In this document: in pieces, positions 54,383 to 64,000 of the stretch
Layout: every line of letters begins with the position of its first letter
Numbering within the stretch: the first letter of the stretch is position 1
Assembly: GCA_020465985.1 (NCBI GenBank)
Contig: JAANYP010002773.1
Location: forward strand, 228,679-292,678
DNA from: Centrapalus pauciflorus
Lineage: Eukaryota; Streptophyta; Magnoliopsida; Asterales; Asteraceae
Reading direction: 5' to 3'
DNA: 64,000 bases
The notes under the pieces: generated by a model
What the model was told of the DNA's origin: nothing
Seen by the model: only the letters and a program-made list of their open reading frames with translations
Database searches by the model: none
Translations under genes and position numbers: made by a program

Positions 54383-54675
54383 TGTGAATTACAGTTTCTA
54401 TATCAATCATGCAACAATTCAATATCAAGAACAATAAAATGAATCAAAACTAACCGAATGATTGTATTCCTGAAAATGTCGATTACAAAGATGAAATTAG
54501 ATCTTTACAATCTCAGTAACCGCTTTCTGAATTCTATGTGTGCCAAAGAGGAATTGTCAGAGAACTTACTATTTAGAAAGTCAAACTTTCTATTAATACA
54601 CATCCATACAACTATTAACTATTTACAAAATAAACCCTTCACTTTGACTTCCATCAACTAAAATGTATTCTAACA
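54383..54675 (-). repeat. 5' LTR of element E
   Basis: 293 bp, on the plus strand TGTGAATTACAG...ATTCTAACA, then target duplication TTTAA. Confidence 0.93.
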
Positions 54676-54680
54676 TTTAA

Positions 54681-56049
54681 TATTTAATCACACACACATG
54701 TCTACACATTAATTTGATGCATATATATGTTTATATATTGAACAAGGACAGTTGTGTTCTTTCTATATCAAAACCAAATCTGCGACTTTACAAAGTCTCA
54801 TTGTCCATTTCACTTCTATGTTTCCCAAACTATGAGACTTAATTACTTAGCATATTTATCTATTATGTATTGTTGTTGTGGAGGTTTGTTCTTTTGCTGC
54901 TGCTATCACACAACACTTAACCATCTATGATGCATATACATGTATATTTAATATTACATTGCTGCTATTGTTTAATTCTGTTACACACGCACACACATCA
55001 CTTATTAATTTTCATGTTTTGATGTTCCTGTTTGCTAACTCCTTCATTCCGAGACTTAGCATATGCTAAGTCTCGGATTCTATATACTCTACACACTACA
55101 CTACACAAACACTCCGAGACTTAGGTACTTAGTATATATACATATACATCATGTATTGCAGCTGCTTGTTTCCTCTAAGTGTAGTCCGAGACTAACACTT
55201 TGTATGAGGCTCAGAGTCTTATGCAACCCACATAAACACTTGAGTTAATTAAGAAGAAGGGCTGCAGCTATGAGACTTTTGTTTAGGCCACACTCTGAGA
55301 CTTTTAAAGTCACAGAGTCCCTCTTTATGGAAAATACACGCACAACTTTATGTTTTTAAACAAACTCAGCAGCAAAATGAGGTGGATTATGGGTGATTTA
55401 AGTATGATATTGATCAATAAACAACATTAAATGATAAGGGGCCAAACTGAAGGCCATTTGGCCATTTTTCACAACCAAAACAGAAAGAAAATACACAGTG
55501 ACAACAAAATATTAAAAATCTCAGAATTTTAATTTCAAAATTGGAATTAAACTCTCAAAAGGTTTATATAATCAATTGAACACATAACAAGAACATGCAT
55601 ATGTTTTATTTCAAGTTTATAACAATAAACAACGCTCAATTTCCCAGGAACCGTAGGTTCGCAAAACACACACAAGAATACATTTTAATATAAATTTACC
55701 TTGAATCTTTGTAGGTTCTTGAGGTTCAATGTTTGCTTGATGATTGCTTGAATTGATTATGGAATTTGATTGCAATATTGTGAAGATTCTTGATGAACAG
55801 TGGCTTAGAGAGAGAGAGAGTAGGAGAGAATTTCTTTTTCTTTGCAAATGTGTAAAATGAGCATATACAAGGAATTTTGGGGATTTTAATAATTTATACA
55901 TCATAAATTTTTCACTTTTTGGCCCCAAAGTTATATTCATTTCTTTTATCAAATTGTCCCCAAACTTATGTTTCTTTCTTTTCTTTAAACTTAACATCAC
56001 AATGCATATAATTATCATATATAGCTTAATTATATCTTTTATTAGCTTT
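54681..56049 (+). other. Unassigned interval with GAGACTT repeats and a CT-rich leader-like stretch
   Basis: 54830-55310 carries several GAGACTT words and the palindrome at 55048. On the minus strand 55820-55690 has a CT repeat followed by a leader-like sequence ending AAG|GTAAATT, resembling the 5' leader of a gene or LTR, but no coding region follows. I recognise no element boundary here. Confidence 0.35.
55048..55077. repeat. Perfect 30-bp palindrome
   Basis: The left arm TCCGAGACTTAGCAT is followed immediately by its exact reverse complement, with CATATG at the centre and no loop. Partial direct copies of the arm lie at 55113-55124 (TCCGAGACTTAG) and 55185-55193 (TCCGAGACT). Confidence 0.9.
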
Positions 56050-56055
56050 CTCTCG

Positions 56056-56310
56056 TTCCCAGGCCATGGCGATCTCTACCTCACCGCCGCCTCTGAACTC
56101 GGGTGGGGCTCCTGACATAAAATCCTTGAAGGATCCGCCCCTCTGTATGGTAGATGAAGAGGCACCTGCCCCCGAGTCTATACCAGTCAAAAGAATAGCA
56201 ACCCCGATATCCTGTCCTACACTCTGACTGGCACCTTGTGTCCAGAAAAACTGTGCCAGAATATCAAGAAGATCTGACTTGCAGACTTGTTCGTCGCCCG
56301 CTGATCAGTT
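56056..56310 (-). pseudogene. gag: Element G gag fragment
   Basis: A minus-strand frame encodes SDLLDILAQFFWTQGASQ, a Gly/Ser-rich linker, then FKDFMSGAPPEFRGGGEVEI and AMAWERE. The FxGxxxxxxAxxW pattern is the start of a retrotransposon Gag domain. It is cut off right after that motif at about 56056. Confidence 0.65.
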
Positions 56311-56511
56311 ATCACCTGAACCCTAAACCTGTCCTGACATAATAACCTGTACAAACCGAAGTAGTTAAAATAATAAATAAAGTACCCAACGTTATACAAT
56401 AAGCTAGGTCAGTTAATTCCACTAATATCAGTCTTAGGAAGGATTCCCAAGGATCCGAACACGGTTTAAATTCAAGCATCCACTAATGATACTCAGACTT
56501 CAAACCACAAA

Positions 56512-56522
56512 CTCTGATACCA
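56512..56522 (-). other. Primer-binding site of element G (initiator tRNA-Met)
   Basis: The plus strand reads CTCTGATACCA, three bases inside the LTR edge at 56526. Confidence 0.85.
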
Positions 56523-56525
56523 TCA

Positions 56526-58456
56526 TGTAACACCCTCTAAATTCACTTAAAAGCCACGTCATAATAATATCATAAGTGGCAATATCGCATATAATTCATG
56601 AAACGCATGTCAAGGGATAACAGAAATCTTTATAAATTAATACTTTAATACGAACAGTTAACAACGGAATTACAGGTTCAGTAAACTTTACAATCTCGAG
56701 TAAACTAGCATACTACTGTTGGCTATCTGATATACATGTTGAATACATACACAAGTAATTGATTACAAAATCCCAAAAGATATTGTCAGGAAGTGCTATT
56801 AACATTGTTATCATATAACGGCTAATACCAAGATCCCAAAGGCAACGCCAATCTCTACTTCTGCGGCTGCAGCTGCTGATCACCTTTCTGACTGCCTGAA
56901 GGTGTTAGACTCGAAAAGGTAAGCTAGGAAGCTCGTGAGTACGCAAGGGTTAGACTCTATAGAATAAGCACAATATACAAGCGCATAGCACATAACACAC
57001 AAAGTACATCTCTATCTCAATCCTTTGAAATCATCCACACATCTCGGATGTGATTATGAAGGAGCATGCGATCCCGAACCCTATGTAACACAAACCCTGT
57101 GGGGACACTTCCCTTGCTAACAAACCACACGTCGCAGTGGATAGCAAGTCCCTATAGCTCAAGAGCGACCCGGCTACAGGTCCTACCGTATATATACGCT
57201 AAAATGACTGGTTAGGGACAGTCAGCCCGCGCGATCACCCATCGCGAGTAACACTACATATGGAACTTATCACAGACACCCTGAAATGGATCTCATCTCA
57301 TGCACATGAAACACATATAATTATGAGAATAGATAAATACCCGAGGTTCACGTCCCTGTCTCATACACAATACACAACACATATACCATAGCTACATAGC
57401 TAAAACTCGTAAAAGAGGCATGCGTTCAGAAAATAACTCGAGTACTCACCTGTCTATCAGACAACCGGTCTCAATCCTTAAACCCTCTAATCACTTATCT
57501 CGGCCCGACTCACTATTTGCTCGTCCTGTATTCAAAACGGATCCCAGACTGTTAATTCAAACCCATAGATACATAGAACAGACTCATATATTGATCCTAT
57601 AACTGAATCGGACCCCAATGATAACCCCTAAATGGACCCAAAGCCAAAAACAGAATCTGGTCCATACCATAGTGATCGCGACCCGTACTCGAACCATCGC
57701 GGCCGCGCTCGGGATCGCGATCACGCTCAAGCCAAGGCGAACGGCCCGCACCCAATGATATCGGCCGTAGTCGACCATGTACCGCCACAAGACTCATCGC
57801 GACCGCGCTCAGGGGATCGCAACTGTGCTTTTGGACGAGCAGGTCTCCCCTATTCATCTTTCATGGCCGACCAGGGGTAAACCAACCTTATAAACTCCAA
57901 TTTTCAGCCATATAATCACAATAAATCAACATATAATTCTATCATATAGGCTCCATAGCCAATTCACATAATTTCAGTAACTCTAACACAATTAATCCAC
58001 TCAAAAAATCATACCCTCATACCTTTAGTACCTCAAGAACACAACGAAGATAGAAGCAAGGATTTCAACTCGATTTGGTAGCTATTCTTGATTCCTCTGC
58101 GGATGAATTGCTACTCCAGCCCACACACAAAACACACTTCTGGATTCCAAGGGAAGAAAGGGAGAAAGGAAGTCAAAATTAAGCTTTATATATACGCTTT
58201 CTATTTTTAGCATTCCGAAACCCAATAATCCGAAGCCGATGTCGTATTTTCAATATTGATATCAATTTAACTCATTTAATCTCGTGATCTCATTATTATA
58301 AATAATCCACTAAAATAATACTTCGGTGCCACGTATAACTCAATCTCGACACGTATAAATTCATTAGTTGGGATATAATTGGACCAACACAATATTAATA
58401 AACTAATAATCCAATAAAATAAATCTACGTACCGGGTCAGAAAATGGGATGTTACA
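56526..58456 (-). repeat. LTR of element G
   Basis: On the plus strand it starts TGTAACACCC and ends GGGATGTTACA, perfect inverted ends, 1931 bp. It contains an unusual CpG-rich patch at about 57670-57825 with repeated GATCGCGA and GCGGCCGCG-like words, in otherwise AT-rich DNA. Confidence 0.85.
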
Positions 58457-59190
58457 ATTAAATTATGAAAATTTTCTGATTTTTAGTTAAGAAATAGATC
58501 TAAATTCTTGAAAAAGAATCACCTTATTTTGTTAAGTTTCAGCTAATTATGATTTTTCGAAGTGGATGTAAATTTATGAGAGAAAATCTGAATTTCATAA
58601 CATTTGTATCGTCTTGAAATTCTCTTTGTTTATCCAAAAACCATATGTATAAAAAGTTATGAACTCATTCCTAGACCTTGTTTCAAAGTATTTTACACAT
58701 AACTTTGCATATTCATATAATTATGAACCCTTTTGAAGACGAAAACTTTGAAGAAACTCACTTTGTTCGTAAACTTTGTTTTCGTATTTTAATTCTAATA
58801 TGAGTTTCCATGTTGATTATTAAAAGTATTCATTGCAAAATTAGATGGAATTTAATATGGAGATAGTACAAATAATGAAAAGGTGACAAATTGTTAACGA
58901 ATAGAAACTAATGGAATTATGGGATTAGGAAAGAAAAATATAATGTTCAAAATCGTTATATCCTTGCTTTATATATTACTAAGATTAAACAACGAGATCT
59001 AAATTATGGATGGTATTTTTTTAATAAAAATATAAAAATTAGCAATTATATGTTGCATTGCATGCCTATTTACATTTTATGTTACATGTAATGTATTTTT
59101 GGTATGCACATGTTTAATTTTAAAAGCATATACAATAATAAGATAGTGTAAGTTATATTATATTATAATTATGTAGTAGGTTGTACCATG
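58457..59190 (-). repeat. Fragment of a D-type LTR
   Basis: 58457-58830 matches element D LTR sequence (compare 25690-25900 and 31780-31960) in the same orientation, and is an inverted copy of element H LTR around 61500-61810. The part up to 59190 is AT-rich and less clearly alignable. Confidence 0.65.
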
Positions 59191-59514
59191 TTATAACAAC
59201 CGACAACAAATCAGGTTTGTATCCGATATCCATTTAGGAATAATTATTATACAATCAAGATGTTAACAAAATTATAAGGATTTTCCTTGCAAAACAGAAA
59301 CATATTCATCGGTGTGACGCGATGAAACAACGAAAAATTAATTTAATCAACCTACGTCGTGATTCATTGAATTAATAATGTTGCAACATTAATTTAGTAT
59401 TAGTAACATTCATTATGCATTAATAATTTTAAGAATCTCTAATTATGCAAGACCAAAACATTTACTAAACAAGTAATACATTTACATAAATATGCATCTA
59501 AGTATATACATGTA

Positions 59515-61019
59515 GTAGAAAAAGCAAGCAAAATCTCACCAACACACAATTTAAAGCAGCAAGAAAATAAATATGAGAAAATTCTAATCGTTAAAATCAT
59601 ATCAAGAAAATAAAGCTCAATGCCTTAACACCCTTGTAATGTTTAATATGGGACAAACCAAAATCTGTAACATTAGAACTGAAAGATCTGCAGTAACTAA
59701 AGAGGATCTCTGAGAGGAGATGACATCCATATATGTGTCATCAAGGCCTGGATATTCACCTAAATTTAGATCCTTCCAAATACCAAAGTATAATTTGTAT
59801 GTGTGTCTAATAAAGTTCAAAATTACAATCATGAAATGCTTCATTAAAAATAGAGGGGTTAAACGCCTTGATGACTTAATAATACACCAATAGAGTGTAA
59901 GATTCTTTTTTTAGTTCCACAGAAAGTCGAATCTCATAAAAGAGGCATGAAAGTTGACCTATTACAACCAGCATAGTTTTTCGTACTTCATTTTCATCTT
60001 CCAAACCCTTTCTTTTTTTTAAATGCACTTACTTAGTTACTTATGGAATATCTCGCAAAAGCACAGAGAAGGTACCATATTGGATAATTTCATGTTGCAC
60101 TCAAAAGTACAAATCACATAAATCTAAAACAAAAATCAAAATCAAAATATACTTCAGAAAGAAATTTAAAAATAATACCTATTTATAAAAAAGAAATAGC
60201 ATACCTGTTTATGAAGAGAAATAACATAGATTTGAAACATTAATCAAATGAAAACAAGAAACCAACTTGAAATTGTAGTAAGAATCAAAATATCAATGAT
60301 CTTTGACCTAAAGTCGTATCAGGAATAAAAAATCCTTATACAAAGAACTTCATATGATCTAACCAGAAGCTTCTTCAATGGCTAGAATGCTAAATAGATC
60401 TTCTACTGCTTCTATGGCTCTAAGCAAAAATGAAAAATCATATTTGGGCGATCTTCGAAAGGAGTGGTTCTTGGTGAATCAACCTAGCCGGTAATCTTCG
60501 ACGGATGATGCTCTTTGACACTATAAGAATTTGACGTAGCTAAACCTTTGAACCCTGAACACAAATCTTCACTTTAGTGGACCCGATGTGGTTTCAGGTT
60601 GGTGAAGATCAGTTGTGAACCACTTGCTGGGATCTATTGCTAAGGTGGGGAAGTGTTCGGTGACAAAGGTGATCGACTGATCGGTGGTGAACCACCTGCT
60701 GGGATCTGGATCTTAGGGAGAAGAAAGATGAGGTGTTCATGGAGTTACTTTGGAAGTGAAAATGAAGCGTGGGGAACACAAAAAAGCCTGTGTTGTCTTT
60801 CCAATGCCATGCTGCAGTTCTCAAGAATTCAAAATATGTTAAAAGTGAAAGTAAGTTTTCAATTTCTTAAAAAGGGGTTCGATTTTTTTAAACCTTTGTT
60901 GCATTAAAGTGTTGTTCATCATGCATTACTAACTTGTAAGTCTTAAAATTCAAGATTGGGTATTACATGGTTGTACATTGTGCATTCTAACGTGTAAAAA
61001 TCTAAGGGCTCTATTAGTC

Positions 61020-61020
<1 letters not shown>
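59515..61020. other. Insertion in element H LTR
   Basis: D LTR similarity stops near 59515 and resumes after the TA microsatellite at about 61086. The insert contains a piece of an LRR gene (59620-59780, minus) and a near-duplicate GTGAACCACYTGCTGGGATC at about 60614 and 60686. No inverted termini or target duplication could be fixed by eye. A Helitron or other gene-capturing element is possible. Confidence 0.45.
59620..59780 (-). pseudogene. Captured fragment of a leucine-rich-repeat protein gene
   Basis: The minus strand encodes LGEYPGLDDTYMDVISSQRS and then LVTADLS. After a one-frame shift it reads SNVTDFGLSHIKHYKGVKAL. This is the LRR consensus of plant AMN1/F-box-like LRR proteins (DLSxSxVTDxGLxxLKxxxxLxAL). 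Only about 50 residues are present, with a frameshift, so it is a non-functional gene fragment carried in the insertion. Confidence 0.55.

Positions 61021-61021
<1 letters not shown>

Positions 61022-61085
<64 letters not shown>
61022..61085. repeat. TA dinucleotide microsatellite
   Basis: About 31 uninterrupted TA units at the right edge of the insertion in the H LTR. Confidence 0.95.
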
Positions 61086-61091
<6 letters not shown>

Positions 61092-61190
61092 AAAAAAAAA
61101 TTTCTTTCCTTCAAATTCCATGCTTCTTTGATTTACACATAACCCACCATCACTTGTCATCATTTAAATGACTTCATTGCTCCATCCTCC

Positions 61191-61200
61191 TATATAAATA
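61191..61200 (+). promoter_or_regulatory. Candidate TATA box in element H LTR
   Basis: TATATAAATA, at the place corresponding to the TATA boxes of the D LTRs, and followed by a CT/CA-rich leader. A good donor-like TAG|GTAAGTG lies at 61404. Confidence 0.6.
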
Positions 61201-61275
61201 GATGATCAATCCTCATCTCATTTCACACCTTCGCTCTTGCAAAATCCTCTCATCTTTGCTCTCTCTCAAAATTGG

Positions 61276-61300
61276 CACACACACACACACACACACACAC
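61276..61300. repeat. CA dinucleotide microsatellite
   Basis: About 12 CA units in the presumed untranslated leader of the H LTR. Confidence 0.95.
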
Positions 61301-62782
61301 TCTCTTCATTTGTTCTTCAAGTCTTGAAGAAGTTCTTGTGTTCTTGAGTGAACAACTAATTCAATACCTATTCTTCTATATATTTGCTTTGTTTCTTCAC
61401 TAGGTAAGTGAAAACTACACCATCTATTTATTTTATTTATGGTAAACATAAGTCTTGCATAATATAAAAAATCACCAACAACGAGTTACTTGAATACAAA
61501 GTTCATGAACAAAGTAGTTTTACTTTCAAGTTTACATACTCAAAGGTGTTCATAAATGTATGAACACACAAAGTATGTATAAAATATTTTGAAAAAAGGT
61601 CTAGAAAGTTCATGACCTTTCATGTTTTTTGGATGAACAAAAGGAACACAAGTTGAAACAAAGTTAATGAAATTCGGATTTTTCTGGCAGAAACATTACA
61701 TCCACTTCAAAAAATCATAACTAGCTCAAAACTTAACGAAATAAGGCGATTCTTTTTCCAGAATTTAGATCTATGTTTTAACTAAAGATCTAGAATGTTT
61801 CATAATTTAATTTCAAGTTTTGAACTCCCAAATACTGTTTACAAACCGAAATGTCTAACAGCTCAATTGTTGTTTACACATGAGTTTTAACAAATTGTTT
61901 TCCTAACCTAAACACCTCCGAAAATTACCATTTTTAGCTTAAAATTTTCATAAGACATAGTAGTTTCATGATTAAAAATATCAAAGTCTAAATCATTTCA
62001 TTGTTATATCAACTACAGCCTCAAAGTGGGACATGAGTCTTGACAAATGCTGGACCTTGTCATGTTGGGTGATTTTAAGTTTAAACAATCATGCATGCAT
62101 ATAATAATTTAAAGACCTTAATAAGTGTCTCATACAATTTAGGACTCGGTTAAGCCTTTCGAACGTCATCACAAACCAACACTTCGATCATCACATTCAC
62201 CATCAATGCCAAGGTGAGTTTCATGGCCCCTATTTATAATTGTTCATATTATTTGGGGTGAGATACATGCTCAACTTTTCTTTGTGGACACAAGTACTTG
62301 AATGATTTTATGTATTACCTAAGGATATTTCAGCAACTGCCCTTAATCATGAACCGTTAATTACACAGTAAACATGTATGTTATGAATAGATTTATTTGG
62401 GATGACGCCCTCATCCACGTTGGTCGCGCCAATCAGTAACAGAAGCATAATCGTTTGACAATTCTTGGTATTATGGTTTTAAATACCACATAGGGCATCA
62501 AAAAATAAGTTTCAGGATCATGAGGCTTAATGCATGGTGAAGCACTCTGGGCTTCCATGTTTTTGAAGTCACAAAAAAACTCATTTTCAAACATCGTGGA
62601 GATTAACTTTGTATAACTTAAACTCAATATTCGTGAACTCTTTTATTTTTGTTATGGTTATAAAACAATATTTATTTATGTATTTCAAAAACGTCCCATA
62701 TAGATGTCGTTCATTATGACTGTGACTTTATTCTGGTGACGTCACACCTTGTTGCCAAGCAGGATATCAGGGTGTAACAGAA

Positions 62783-62794
62783 TGGTATCAGAGA
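62783..62794 (+). other. Primer-binding site of element H (initiator tRNA-Met)
   Basis: TGGTATCAGAGA, three bases after the LTR end at 62779. The last base differs from the usual C. Confidence 0.85.
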
Positions 62795-63005
62795 CATGCT
62801 TATCGTGAACTAGGTTGCATTAGTGACCTTAGACTATAACCGTTACAAGAAAGAGAATTTTCCCACCACAAGAGATTAAAATAAATGTAAATATGTATAT
62901 AAATCTTGACACAAAAAATATCAACCAATACAATCTGCATCGATCCTTTCGGACTCCGTAGACGAGTACCCACCTTTCGGTCAGGAAAACCAAAACAACA
63001 CTGAA

Positions 63006-63684
63006 GTGTGCCTTGATTCAGAAACCCACCAGAAGTTAACCAACTACGAAGGAGAAACTAAGGAAGAGAACCCATCTGAAGACGAGAAAGGTAACTCAAG
63101 CCCCACCGCACCAATCGTTCCGCCACCACCACAACGCACCCCCATCTTACCCACCTTACCGCAGCCATCCCAACAGACCTTTAAGAATGTACACCCTAAT
63201 GAAAAGAGTCTCTCTAATCCAATGAGAAGCCCTTACGACAATCACCCAAAGCCCACCTCTTCAATAATGAACAAATGCAAGGCAATAGGGATGGACTCCT
63301 CACGCCTTGCAAGAGTGGAGGAACGAAGAAGGAATCCCCATCCAATCCGAGTTCGTAGAATCATCCACCATTCCATGAGTTCTAGCATTGACCCAAGAGC
63401 CTTTTCATCAGATCATGCCATTACTTGTGACAAGAGCGACTAGACACGATCGTCGATTTAGTCAACTGCACCAGAAGGTAGAAGAAGTTACAGCAAGAAC
63501 TGAGCAGGAGGCAATTAAAAACACCAACATATATTGAGCCACCCAAAGCATCCAGATGGTGCAACAAGGAATGATTAACACCTTGTGCTACTGTTTGAAT
63601 GAATGCGAGGAGGGCAATGCAGAGCTAATGCAAAGAATCAACACCTTGGAGCAAAGAGAGACCCCTGAGAGCTCGCATACCTAG
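63006..63684 (+). pseudogene. Leader ORF (ORF0) between PBS and gag in element H
   Basis: 63006-63291 is open and encodes an acidic then Pro-rich region. From about 63292 the frame homologous to element D ORF0 is shifted by one: it reads LQEWRNEEGIPIQSE (D has EWKREEGIPTHSE), then LLVTRATRHDRRFSQLHQKV, TNIY-stop-AT, NAELMQRINTLEQRETPESS and ends HT-TAG at 63682, like D. In-frame stops are TGA near 63385 and TGA in TNIY-stop, both at codons that are sense in D. D's stops are in turn sense here. Length and order match, so an ancestral protein of about 230 aa is likely. Its function is unknown. Confidence 0.65.
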
Positions 63685-63948
63685 TGTCATTAGTATCATC
63701 TTATATAGTAGTTATGATTCCTTAGGACTTAGTAGGACAATATATCCTTAAACTATGTAGTACTTATAGTTTTTCAAAAAAAACGCCGACCCCCTTTGTA
63801 TGAAATTATGGATCAAGTCTCTAAAAAAAAACCTATGTTTCAACTATAACTTTGTATGTTTCAACTATATGTAGTTTTGAATATCTACCTTAGTTGATTT
63901 TCAGCCTATAGAATCTTCTTACACCATTTTATTATTTTTTTTAAGATC

Positions 63949-64000
63949 ATGCCACCAAGAAAATCGATGAGTTCCATAGAGATTGAGCAACTTGTTGCCC
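63949..64000 (+). CDS. gag: Element H gag start (runs off window)
   Basis: The ATG at 63949 begins MPPRKSMSSIEIEQLVA, matching element D Gag (MPPRRTISTAEIEQLVA). It lies about 265 bases after the leader ORF stop, as in D. Only 17 codons are in the window. Confidence 0.8.
   Translation, partial: MPPRKSMSSIEIEQLVA

Larger units (their letters stand above)
34815..54675 (-). mobile_element. Element E: Ty1/copia Sirevirus lacking RT-RNase H, split by element F
   Basis: The two 293-bp LTRs (34815-35107 and 54383-54675) are flanked by TTTAA (34810-34814 and 54676-54680). On the minus strand the order is LTR, PBS, leader, gag (intact), protease-integrase (broken), linker, non-coding spacer, env-like ORF (broken), PPT, LTR. 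Element F sits in the leader at 45226-53229. Without F the element is about 11.9 kb. I count about 10 substitutions and 2 indels between the LTRs (3-4%). Confidence 0.92.
56050..58456 (-). mobile_element. Element G: Ty3/gypsy 5' fragment (LTR, PBS, start of gag)
   Basis: On the minus strand it is a complete LTR (58456-56526), PBS, short leader and the beginning of gag, then it stops near 56050. The remainder of the element and the other LTR are missing, presumably by deletion. The base after the LTR (58457) begins a D-type LTR fragment, so G appears to have inserted into such an LTR. Confidence 0.75.
59192..62779 (+). repeat. 5' LTR of element H, with insertion
   Basis: The start TATAACAACCGACAACAAATC aligns to the minus-strand start of the D LTR, with the first G apparently mutated. 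The end CAGGGTGTAACA directly precedes the PBS. At 3.6 kb it is about 1.2 kb longer than the D LTR, explained by foreign sequence at about 59515-61020. Confidence 0.7.
59192..64000 (+). mobile_element. Element H: D-family chromovirus, 5' end only in window
   Basis: The plus-strand LTR (59192-62779) is followed by a PBS, a leader ORF homologous to that of D, and a gag start at 63949 that runs off the window. LTR and leader both match element D. The LTR contains an insertion of about 1.5 kb. The 3' part, including any second LTR and target duplication, is outside. Confidence 0.8.

Noticed and set aside
55617..56018. Minus-strand 133-aa ORF
   Set aside because: Its CT repeat and leader-like sequence with a donor-like site read better as untranslated DNA; no homology was seen.
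57597..57880. Overlapping ORFs on both strands in the G LTR
   Set aside because: They are openness caused by the CpG-rich patch; no family and no coding bias.
60653..60907. Plus-strand 84-aa ORF in the insertion of the H LTR
   Set aside because: There is no recognisable domain, and it starts within a short duplicated segment; no support as a gene.

Overview
This is plant nuclear DNA made almost entirely of LTR retrotransposons. No intact host gene was recognised. All datable elements use a primer-binding site matching the 3' end of initiator tRNA-Met (TGGTATCAGAG...). The env-like ORFs of the Ty1/copia Sirevirus type, the Tekay/Del-type chromodomain Ty3/gypsy elements with about 2-2.4 kb LTRs, and an ATHILA ORF-1-like sequence point to a eudicot. 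Similarity to what I know of Asteraceae elements suggests that family, but this is inference.

Layout, left to right. (A) 1-7279, minus strand: decayed Ty1/copia Sirevirus-like element. Its far LTR lies outside the window and its near LTR ends exactly inside the integrase of (B). (B) 7280-13583, plus strand: 3' two thirds of another Sirevirus, with integrase end, RT-RNase H (one stop), an intact 929-aa env-like ORF and its 3' LTR. An ATHILA ORF-1-like reading frame then follows in three pieces (13620-13803, 23409-24463, 32930-33120), interrupted by (C) 13804-23403, plus strand, a young Tekay-like element with target duplication TTTGG and one stop in gag-pol, and by (D) 24464-32924, minus strand, an older chromovirus with target duplication GAATC and large internal deletions. 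(E) 34815-54675, minus strand: a Sirevirus (target duplication TTTAA) with an intact 928-aa Gag and broken protease-integrase and env-like ORFs, but no RT-RNase H. It is split by (F) 45226-53229, plus strand, a relative of C (target duplication GTTGA) with similar LTRs but ruined pol. (G) 56050-58456, minus strand: one LTR, PBS and a gag fragment of another Ty3/gypsy element, abutting a D-type LTR fragment (58457-59190). (H) 59192-64000, plus strand: the 5' LTR, leader and first gag codons of a D relative. Its LTR carries an insertion that includes a piece of a leucine-rich-repeat host gene.

The main points of interest are: a protein-coding ORF between PBS and gag, conserved between D and H; a 21-bp CTCGAAT array present in both the leader and the pol-env spacer of E; a candidate intron lying wholly inside the LTRs of C and F; and F itself, which appears to have transposed recently although its pol is long dead. 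Coordinates of LTRs were set by eye from terminal TG...CA, target duplications and PBS/PPT positions. Divergence figures are hand counts.
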